Source: Mallotus nudiflorus
Lineage: Eukaryota > Streptophyta > Magnoliopsida > Malpighiales > Euphorbiaceae
Length of the DNA stretch: 64,000 nucleotides
Direction: 5' to 3'
NCBI GenBank assembly: GCA_947683625.1
Contig: CANTUR010000037.1
Span: 3,372,501-3,436,500 of the forward strand
In this document: piece after piece, positions 54,497-64,000 of the stretch
Layout: each line of letters opens with the position of its first letter
Numbering within the stretch: position 1 is the first letter of the stretch
Program-made: the position numbers and the translations under genes
The notes under the pieces: generated by a model
What the model saw: only the letters and a program-made list of their open reading frames with translations
Told to the model about the DNA's origin: nothing
Databases searched by the model: none

Positions 54497-57400
54497 CCAA
54501 GAAAAGTAATTTCATTAGTGCAAAAACAACATTTCTTTAGATTAGCATACAACTTATCTTCTCTAAGCATATTAAAAACACAAGTCAAATGTTGTACATG
54601 CTCATCTAAATTTTTACTATAAACCAAGATATCATCAAAATAGACAACAAAAAATTTGCCTATGAATGCTCTTAAAACATGATTCATCAATCTCATGAAA
54701 GTGCTTGGTGCATTAGTTAAACCAAAAGGCATTACTAACCACTCATATAAACCATGTTTAGTTTTAAAAGCTGTTTTCCATTCATCACCTTCTCTCATTC
54801 TAATTTGATGATAACCAGATTTCAAATCAATTTTTGAAAACAAATATGAACCATGCAATTCATCCAACATGTCATCTAGCCTAGGAATGGGATGTCTATA
54901 CTTCATTGTGATTTTGTTGATGGCACGACAATCAACACACATCCTCCAAGTTCCATCTTTCTTAGGCACTAACAAGACGGGTATGGCATACGGACTCATG
55001 CTTTCACGAACATAACCCTTCTCCATAAGCTCACTCACTTGCTTTTGGATTTCCTTGGTCTCCTCCGGATTACATCTATATGCTGGTCTATTTGGAATGC
55101 TTGCTCCGGGTATGAAATCAATTTGGTGCTCAATGCCTCTTTTAGGTGGCAAACCATTTGGAATTTCTTCTGGAAATAAATCTTCATAAACCTGCAAAAG
55201 ATCAACAACAACATTAGGAAAACCATTGGTTATTTCGTTAGAAATATGCAAAATCTCCTTGTACATAAGTACAAGCATATGTTACCTCAAAAGCATAGCT
55301 TCCTTCACATTACTCATTTTTGCATAAACACTCATTTTTCTTTCATTTGAACCTTCCTTGTTTTCTCCCACCATGTGTTTCCTATTTTGGTTAAGAGAAT
55401 TGGAATTTTTAAGTTCACTCATCTCACCTTTTTCTTTACTCTCAAAGGTTTCCCTTTCCAAGGAATTTCCCAATAAATAACCCATTTCTTCATATTGTTG
55501 CTTGATGCGCATTTGGTCTTCAAAAATCTGTTTTGGAGGTAATGGTCCAAGGTTAAACCTTTTTCCATCCACAGTCAAAGTATACATATTTTTTAATCCA
55601 TCATGATTAGCCCTTCTATCATATTGCCAAGGTCTCCCCAACAACATATGTCCGGCCAATATTGGTAACACATCACACAACACCTCATCCTTACATCTAC
55701 CAATTTGAAAAGAAACTAGAACTTTCTTATTTACCTTTACAACTCCACTTTCATTAAGCCACTACAACTTGTATGGTCTTGGGTGCTTGGTAGTAGGCAA
55801 CTTCAATTTCTCCACTAGCAAAGTACTTGCTACATTAGTACAACTTCCACTATCCACAATCATGTTGCACAACTTGTTAAAAATCAAACAATGAGTATGA
55901 AACAAACTTTCCCTTTGCTCCCTATGGACATCATGTTTATTTTGCAAACTCAATGTTCTTTGAACAACAAGATTATCTCCCTTAGCACATTCAACATCAC
56001 TACAATCTTCTAAAGAAGGCATATCATCATCACTATCCCCCTCACTCTCCGACTCAATATCACCATCCCTTAGAATCATAGCTTTCTTATTTGGACATTC
56101 CCTAGTAATGTGCCCATGACCCAAAAACTTAAAACATTTGATTCCCCTAGTTTGGGCTGGTTGATTCTCACCCTTTCCCTTATTACCCAAGTTAATTTTA
56201 GGTTTAGTTTCTACCACTTTTGACTTATTAAAAGGTTTATCATCCTTTTTCCCCCCAAGAAGTTTTCCAAAAAGAAGAAGAACCCACATTTGGTTTAGAA
56301 TCATACCTCTTTCCTTTCAATTGCCTTTCCACTTTTATGGCCAAATTCACCATATCTTTAATCTCCACATAATGTTGCAAATCAACATCATCAGCAATGT
56401 TTTTGTTTAGCCCTCTCAAGAACCTTGCCATGGTAGCTTCACGATCTTCTACCACATTTGCTCTAATCATAGCCTTCTCCATTTCTTTGTGATATTCCTC
56501 CACACTCATGGATCCTTGAATTAGAGTTTGTAACCTTTGATGAAGCTCTCTATAGTAGTGGCTTGGAACAAACCTCTTTCTCATGATTTGCTTCATTTCC
56601 CTCCAAGACTCCACGGGTCTTTCTCCATATCTACATCTTTCCTTGCAAAATTGATCCCACCAAACAATTGCATAATCACTAAACTCAACAGCGGTAAGTT
56701 TTACCTTTTTCTCCTCCGAATAATTATGACATTCAAAGATGAGTTCCACTTTCCTCTCCCATTCAAGGTACACATCTGGATCATTCTTTCCTTAGAATGA
56801 AGGAATCTTCTTTTTGATGCTTCCAAGGTTGCGATCAACATCATCATTAGGACGTCCTCTCCTAGCTTGTCTCCTAGGATTAGTTTTGTTGTCCCACCAA
56901 GGTGACTTGATCATCATCCAAATCATCCTCTCCTTCATAGTCCTCTTGGTCAATTGGTGGATGTCTCCTTTGTCTAGGCTCTCTTTGTAATTGATTAAGG
57001 ATGCCATTATTGGGATCCGTGATGCAAACGCAGCGAAAAAATTAAAATTTTGTCACGTTCCCAAGCCAGGATCCATGTAATTTAACTAATTGATTAAATC
57101 TAGGGTTTTTAATAATCTTACCAAAACGCAGAAGAGGCAAGATTCTCTGGAAGGATGAGAGGAGGTTCACACCGGTGACACCTTACCTCGAGCTTTTTGG
57201 CTTGGTTGTTCGGATCAAGACATCTCCAAAAGGATGCGTTCTCTATAGTTATCCACACGAACAGCCCTTCACAAAACGAATTTGAGTGTGTGTGCTAGCA
57301 ACCTCTTGACTGTCTCACAAATCAAGAACAAAAGGAAAAACTCTGTCTTTGTTTTCTAAGAGGAAAGAAAACGAATTTAGAGGCAAAAACAAGTGTGTAA

Positions 57401-58674
57401 AACCCTAGAGAATATAACATATTTATAGACTCCAAGTTAGGGTTTCACTTACCAATAACCTTTTGGTAATTTTCCATTTATTATATTCTGATTTTGTTCA
57501 AAAATAAATCAAAAATAATATCTTATTTATTTATTTAAAATAACATTTATCTTAAATAAATAAACAAATATATAAATAAATAAAACACTTTAATTATTTA
57601 TTTCCACAGAGTTTATTTTGGGCTTATTAAACCCATATCCGTTTTGGGCTTGTTCTAAGTGTGTGACCCTGTAGGTTCACATAACATTGGCAGTGGGCCT
57701 AAATCTCTATTTAGGCCTACAAGTCATAAGTGGCCTCTAGCAAGATATTATGACTACCCAAGTCATGTGAAGTCAATAATCCGACATAACCTAATTACAA
57801 TGAATTTTATTGTCCCTTTATCACATGATATCTTAATTGAACATAAGGCATAGAATGTCATCCTTATATAGTTCAATATTATGACTTGATTCCAAGTAGA
57901 CTGAAAATGATAACTCTTTATCAATTCATTTCAGCATGGCCATGCATTTTATTCAGTCTATCTCATCAAGGGGCCTTTAGATATCTTTCTCATATTAATG
58001 AGGGATAAATTCCTTCTAAATCACTCACATTCCTTACATAACTAATTTTATATCCAACAACATTCCTTTAATCATCCGGTTAAAGACAATGTTAGAATGT
58101 GTCAAAACATAAAATAGCTATGTAGAAATCCATGATGATTTTAAGGTCAAAGGACCGAAATAAAATTACTGTGATAAGAAATACTTATGACAATAATCTA
58201 TGTAGTATTCTCATAGTGGGTCAATCCAGTACATGATCTCTCATCATGTACCTATGAGTTGACTTAATATCTCATATTTATGATTAGTAAAACATAACCA
58301 TCAGTCAACATCATACTAGCCTTAATACTTTAATATTCATATAATGAATAAATGGTTAGGGATAATTAGAATAGAACTCTTATTTTAATCTAAGGGTTTT
58401 ACTATCAAGTCACATACTTGATGGCCTTAGTAAGAATTAACCATTCATGTAATTATCATAAAATCAAATGATAATATAATACCTCTTTACTAATAAAATA
58501 AGAAAGTCAATACATAATCACAAATGATTGACCTAGTGCATATCACTAACAGCCATCATGCCTCTCCAATTTCTCATTGACTCCCGCCATCATGTTAAAC
58601 ATTCTTTCGAATTGTTGTTGCATAGCTTGAATCACAAGATCATTTATAGAAGAATAACTTGTGTCTTTTGACAT
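54497..58674 (-). pseudogene. Gag-protease-RT frame of the right arm
   Basis: Mirror of the left arm, interrupted by a solo LTR at 57008-58551. Starting at ATG 58674 the first codons are intact, with CAA where the left arm has TAA. After the solo LTR, gag continues 57002-56240, where an extra G in a G run shifts the frame at about 56256. The zinc knuckle here is CFKFLGHGHITREC, with the second Cys replaced by Phe. The protease stop (TAG near 55764) and the TAA before the RT block (near 55280) are the same two stops found in the left arm. RT (55278-54497) keeps YFDDILVYSKN and is otherwise open. Confidence 0.88.
57008..58551 (-). mobile_element. Solo LTR (copia-type, probable) inside the right arm
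   Basis: 1544 bases absent from the left arm. The TSD GCCAT is exact at 57003-57007 and 58552-58556. Ends are TATTGGGATCC (probably once TGTTGGGATCC) and CACTAACA. In minus orientation it begins TGTTAGTGATATGCACTAGG and ends GCATCACGGATCCCAATA, a style I associate with copia LTRs. No coding domain. Confidence 0.85.
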
Positions 58675-59383
58675 GATTATAAAACCTAAAACTTTAACAA
58701 AAGAAAATAGGAAGAAACAATCTCACAACACTCCCCTTACGTGTTTCACTCAAAATTGATGTATACCACTCGTGTTTACACTCAATTTTAGCTTTTTTCT
58801 CTAATGATCTCACACTCTTGCCTTTTACCTCTCAAATTTGCCTTTTGATTTCTTAGATGAACTAAGTTTCTCAATCAAACAAAATTCAAGAATGTAGTAA
58901 TCAATGATAAAAAAAAATAAGGTAGGCTAACAAGAAAATAATAAGGTAGGCTTTAAAGAAATGAACAATTTGTAACAAATAGGCTAATAGAAATGAAAAA
59001 TAAAGATAGATCATCAAAGAACACAAAGAGACAGAATTATAAAGATAGATCTCAATGGAATATGAAGAGTCAATTTTTTTTTTAATGTAAACTGAGATCT
59101 AACACAAGAATATCAAAGATAACATATATTTTTTTTATGGACGAATTTCTTTTTTGATATATGCACGAATTGAAAGGTATCACAAAAATCTCAAAGATAA
59201 TAACTTTTTTTTTATATCTGTAAACCAAATCTTGAGATAAGAAGAATAAAGATAAAAAAAAAAACAAGAACAATAGATAGCAAGAAAGGTGCAAAATATA
59301 AGATGAACACAAGATATTGAGAACTAAAAGATAGTTTTGGATATGCAGACCTCAATCTTGAGCCAATGCTCTGATACCACATA

Positions 59384-60215
59384 TGATGGGAATTGTAGGT
59401 TTCATCAATTGACTCCCCAATAGCAAGAATACGATGATAAGTTGAATTATAAGAAAACTAGAAATTACCAATTTAATCCACAAATTCGGATCGCTCAAAG
59501 ATTGAAGTAAGAAGATAGATGATACTTAACCCCTTTACCAACAAGGATAAAGATACTAAGATAGACTTTGAATTTCCTCTTATGCCACAAACAAGAAATT
59601 TTGATAAATAATAAGAAAACAAAGATTTAGATTTTGACACCACAAGCTAGAATAAAGTTTGATAAGTCACAAAGTTTATACAAGAAATTAAAGATAAAAT
59701 TCCTCACAATAAAACTCAAACAAAGTTATAATTCATATATCAAATTCATTCATGCTCCAAAAGAAAGAAAAGGACTTGTTTATATAGAGTACAAGTCCAT
59801 GCACACACTACTAAAATAGACTCATACACATAGGATTACTTTTACTCTTAAACGGCCTTAATAACCACCACCCACATTAATAGCCATTACTTTGTATTAA
59901 TTACCCCATTAACTTGTATATGGTGGCTCTTAATAACCACATTAATAGCCATTACTTGGTATTAATTACCCCATTAACTTGTATATGGTGGCTACATGTA
60001 ACCCTAATTGTTATTAACTCAAAAACAAGTTAAATATTATTCCTTGGGCCTCCATAGATGCCTTATTGGGTTGAAATTCTTGGGCTTTCCAAATTTCCCT
60101 AATTAAACCCAATATGGCTTCTTGAAGCTTCTTGGATTTGGACCTTGTGATTGGGCCTTCTTGTACTATTAATGGATCTTGAATCTCTTTAGGCTTTGAA
60201 CTTGGATTCACATCA
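59384..60215 (-). repeat. LTR of the right arm
   Basis: 832 bases, inverted copy of 50297-51129. Its U5 end faces inward, next to the mirrored primer binding site. Confidence 0.88.
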
Positions 60216-60220
60216 TGTGG

Positions 60221-61381
60221 TATGGAATAACAAATTAACATTTGTTATATCTTAAGGGTTTGACTGATAAAAAACTGCGAGTAGAAGTGTCAAACTGACA
60301 AAAATTGGCAAGTACATGGGGTGATAAATGCATTATATCATCAAATGGAAAAATTGTAAGTTGAAGTGTCAAACTGACAAATTATACCAACTATAAGGGG
60401 TCGCAAATGTATTATACCAAGAGAAAGATATCAAATTTTCATATTAGCATCTATCAAAACTCTAAAGTCTTTCAAGTTTCAAGACTTCAAGATGAACATC
60501 TGCAATATTCAAAGTTCATCAAAGGTAGTCTTCATCATGAATAAGACAGATGACAATGTGTATTCTATGAGATTTTGAGGTGAATTGCTTTTTGATTATT
60601 CAAATGTATATAGTTTGTTTATTGATTAGTTATGTTTATACGTAAGTGTTTACAAGTTAAATGCAAATGCTATGATCCTAATGACTATTTGTTATGCAAA
60701 TTTACTCTTGAGCACTTGCATACAGGTATAAAAGGCAGTTGTGATCAAGTTGGAAAATATTTACAAATCACATGGCAATTGCAAATGATCAAAGAAAATC
60801 ACATGATTCATATGTTATATATTGGCTAGTAAAATCAAATGGCAATTGTTTCACATGAATCCTAGAAGCAATATTTGTTTTACTAGTCCACAACAAAATC
60901 AATGAATAATACTTTATCACTTGCATTTGAATAAATCATACTTGTACCATGTTCTGATATCATATATTTGCTTTTGGTGCCTTTAGAATTTAATGGATAT
61001 TTATATTCACTGAGTCACGACTCACTAAATTGCAATTATTTTTCCCATATTGTGAAGCTTGAGGTGTGACCATTTTGAAGTATAATGCATTGTAAATAAA
61101 GAATGGAGCAAAGGTCACCGGCTAAACCCTCACTCACTCACTCTCCTTGCATCAAAAGCATACACTTTGATAAGGAGATATGTTTTATGCTTATATGTAA
61201 ATACATCTCATATGCATTATATGAGTGAAAATGTTATGATTTTTTATGTGTTTAAATAATATGTTTACTTTATTTAATCATGATATAGTTGGATTAATAT
61301 GCTAAACAAAGACTTAAGGTATTTAAATAGTAAAGATATAGAGTGTTACATGTATTCTTTTATAAATTATCAATTTCAATT
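60221..61381. other. Spacer right of the palindrome
   Basis: 60275-60420 contains two related AAGTGTCAAACTGACAAA phrases, the right part of the probable target repeat. The rest is AT-rich with no gene seen. Confidence 0.5.
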
Positions 61382-63669
61382 TGATAATCCGATTTAATTC
61401 TCTTACCATGGAACCTGCATCGATTGAGAAGAGCTAAATGAATGGGTGGGGTTTTCTCCATAAACACTTTGAAACTTAAGTCAGTATTGTGAGGAAATAA
61501 TAATAAAGTGAGTACAATAGAATGATGAATGAGTGTTAGATGAATGTGTATTATGGATAAGATAATGGCTTAATGTAGAATGATGGAATGTGAAGATGAA
61601 TGATATGAAATGTATATACAAAGAAAGATTATGTAAAAACCTAAGAGGAATAATATTCTTTGGTCTTGTAAGATTGTCTTTATTAGGAGAAAAATAGACT
61701 TCCATTATAGAATAATCTCCAAAATTAGGATAAATAGATGACCTTCCTATCAAGAGTCCCCCTGAAAGTATATTCAAATATTTATGTCTGAGATTCTGAT
61801 GAAGTGTTTGTAGTGATAATGTTGAGAAGATGATCTACTACTTGATAGTTTGAGTAACAAATGATCTTTTTTGTTAGATTTGAAATACTCAAAGATGATA
61901 ATTTTTTAGATTTGCTGATGACGCTCGTGTTATGAAATGACCAGAGTTTTATATTTTAGTATTATAAAATGACCTAAGTCTTCAATGATGCTCGGTGCTC
62001 ATCACATCCTTAGACTAACATTTAAACCATACCCAGGTATTCAAATCTTCCTAGGAGTTAGTGCAAGGTGCTTAATGCTCGATACGCTTTATTGCTTTTG
62101 ATGTTATTATTAACTTTGTGCTTTCTTCAAATGATGATGAATTGATAAACTTCCAAAGTTAAAGTCTAAAGCTTGAATTTTAATGAACGAAATCTTAAAA
62201 GTGATGCCTTAAAATCATATCTCGGTGATTGGTGTGTGTCTTCTTATCTAAGAACTATTCTTGTTCAAGTTCCTTTTCCTTTTCTTCATTAATTCTCAAC
62301 CCATCCTTTTTGGTTTCCTCTTCTTTTTTTTTTAACTTGAGCTTTATTGAAGATTAAACTATGCAGATGTGGCAACTTTAATATTTTGAATTTGGGTTCG
62401 TCAGATGTTATTTCAAACTCAGACTTTAGTGAATTCTCTTTGCAAAACTTTTCTAAAGACTATCACTGGATTTGCTCTTTTTGTATATTTCTCATATTTA
62501 AGATAGAGCTATTGAGGTTTTTGCTTATGAGTGTACAAGGTGGAGCCCATTATTCCAATTCGAAAGGCTAAACCTCCAACTAATTAAACTCACCTTTCGT
62601 TATACTACTGTGTGGACCTGATATGATTAAAGCAGGGTGCCTACTCATAGTACCAAATTCGTTGTTGAATTCATAGCTCTCTTTTTTTCTTTGAAACCAC
62701 TATAATGATTAAACATTATGAGTAAATATTATTCTGCCTCTTGTTGTTTGATGTTGGCCTTCTTGGCCTTTACCGAGATATTTTATTTTGAAATCCTTCT
62801 TATTGTATGATCCTTTTTTACTCAAACTTATATTAATATATATAGCATAAGTTATGACAATGTAAATGGATCTTTAAGTTTATCCATGCCATAAAAAAAT
62901 TTTGAAAGCAATGCCTTACTACAGAGAACATAAATTTCAAAAGAGAATGGTTTTGAGCAAGGTAAATCATGAAGAATAGGAAAGCCTTCCCCATAAATCA
63001 ACCTAAACTCCACACAAGAAGAATGTGGATTCTCTTTTAATGCTCATCTAATTTCACAGAGCCTTACTATCTTTGTTTGAGAGGACAGTAAATATGGCGA
63101 GTAGATAATCTTCGAAGTTATTTTTCGTGACATTTTCATAACAGAGTTATCTTTTTTGCATGTTTGAGTTGGCGAGAGTAAGGTTACCAGCAAGTAATGA
63201 AAACTCAAAATTCAATTTGGTTGTTCCTAATTGTTGTTTATCTTAAGCAAATAAAACAAGCTAAGTTCCAACAGACGACACCACTTGATAACCTAAATTA
63301 AGTCTCTTACTATGGAACGTGCATCAATTGAGAAGAGCTAGGTGAATAGGTGGGGTTTCCCCCATAAATACTCTGAAGCTTAAGTCAGTATTTGTGAGAA
63401 AATAATAATAAAGTGAGTAGAGTAGAATGATAAATGAGTGTTGGATGAATATGTATGGTGGATGAGATGATGGCTTGATGTAGAATGATGGAATGTGAAG
63501 ATGAATAATCATGATTGATAAGAGATGTATATATAGGGACAGATTATGCATAAACTTAAGAGGAATAGGATTCTTTACTCTTGTAAGATTTTCTTGATTA
63601 GGAAAGAAATAGACTTTTTTATAGATAATTTCCATAATTAAAAATAAAATAGATGAGCTTCCTCTTTCA
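61382..63669 (-). mobile_element. Small non-autonomous LTR element, 2.3 kb, relative of 41588-46463
   Basis: Direct repeats 61382-61752 (371 bases) and 63286-63669 (384 bases) match each other and the LTRs of the 4.9-kb element (shared GAAGAGCTA, TGGGGTTT, CTTAAGTCAGTA blocks). In minus orientation the purine tract TTTCAGGGGGACTCT precedes one LTR, and TGGTGTCGTCTGTTGG follows the other after two bases as a primer binding site. The 1.5-kb interior has no protein domain. I could not find a matching TSD. Confidence 0.75.
61753..63285 (-). other. Noncoding interior of the 2.3-kb element
   Basis: AT-rich with a few GATGCTCGGTGCTC-like phrases near 61990 and 62070 that recall the 106-bp repeat of the larger relative. 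No credible gene. Confidence 0.5.
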
Positions 63670-64000
63670 GTGATCATAATCCATGATCAAGCATCTATAG
63701 TCTACATCATGAATAAAAGAGATGATTTTAGGTCGAACTTCAGTAATCCTTACATCTACATTCTTCTATAAATGATCAATTTCAATCCATGATCAAGTTG
63801 AATTCTATTAATGATAAATCGATCTTATATCAAATAAATTATGTCCTCCAATCACATGTTGTTGATTCAAAATCAAGCATACAAGTCAATTCCCTTGACT
63901 CACATATCTCAAATTCAACTCAACCAAACATTTGATTTGGAAACAAGCTCACATCCTAAAATCATAAATCTACACTTTGATTCGAAAATAAACTTTAAAA
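63670..64000. other. Right window edge, no gene seen
   Basis: AT-rich. A stretch at about 63750-63800 resembles 61340-61380 just outside the element's other end. Several CCATGATCAAG-like phrases occur. Confidence 0.4.

Larger units (their letters stand above)
50297..60215. mobile_element. Palindromic Ty3/gypsy retrotransposon (inverted dimer)
   Basis: Left arm 50297-54478 (4182 bases) and right arm 54497-60215 (4170 bases once the 1544-base solo LTR and its 5-base TSD are removed) are inverted copies with an 18-base spacer at 54479-54496. Each arm is LTR, primer binding site, gag with zinc knuckle, protease, and RT cut off at the TFLG motif. RNase H, integrase and the 3' LTR are absent. Both outer ends are therefore LTR starts (TGATGTGAATCC outward). 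Flanks are CGTGG at 50292-50296 and TGTGG at 60216-60220, a 5-base TSD with one transition. An in-place inverted duplication would not predict this. The arms differ by scattered point changes only. Confidence 0.9.

Noticed and set aside
50297..60215. Two independent insertions of the same family in opposite orientation
   Set aside because: Both arms break at exactly the same RT codon, share stop codons, have nearly equal length and are flanked by one TSD-like pair.

Overview
This window is nuclear DNA from a dicot plant. It is AT-rich and packed with LTR retrotransposons. Its clear host genes are two spliced, plant-type flavanone 3-hydroxylase (F3H) genes with two introns each. I cannot name the species from sequence alone.

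Layout. 1-1.3 kb: mostly empty, with a possible terminal exon at 97-183. 1.3-3.25 kb: a solo LTR. 3.4-3.63 kb: a short stretch homologous to the 3' flank of F3H-2. 3.63-27.55 kb: a 24-kb Ty3/gypsy element of the TAT (Ogre/Retand-like) group. It has 1.9-kb LTRs, an ATATA target-site duplication (TSD), decayed gag-pro-RT-RNaseH-archaeal-type RNaseH-integrase, a decayed spliced antisense ORF with a plant mobile domain, 3' tandem repeats, two nested solo LTRs of one family in opposite orientation, and a foldback MITE inside RT. 27.8-38.3 kb: tandem F3H genes, both on the minus strand. 38.3-41.6 kb: AT-rich spacer. 41.6-46.5 kb: a 4.9-kb non-autonomous minus-strand LTR element. 46.5-50.3 kb: spacer with a duplicated MITE-bearing segment. 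50.3-60.2 kb: a palindromic gypsy element. 61.4-63.7 kb: a smaller relative of the 41.6-kb element.

The most unusual object is the palindrome at 50297-60215. Two copies of LTR-PBS-gag-pro-(partial RT) lie head to head around an 18-bp spacer, so both outer ends are the U3 end of the LTR. The unit is flanked by a 4-of-5 matching TSD. This suggests that an inverted-dimer cDNA integrated as one piece. The two arms share two in-frame stop codons, so the template was already defective. A 1.5-kb probable copia solo LTR later landed in the right arm.

F3H makes dihydroflavonols from flavanones in the flavonoid pathway. Both copies keep all iron and 2-oxoglutarate ligands. F3H-2 is the more canonical. 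F3H-1 has extra substitutions, and the TAT element has separated it from its ancestral 3' flank and poly(A) signal, which now lie 24 kb away at 3472-3477.
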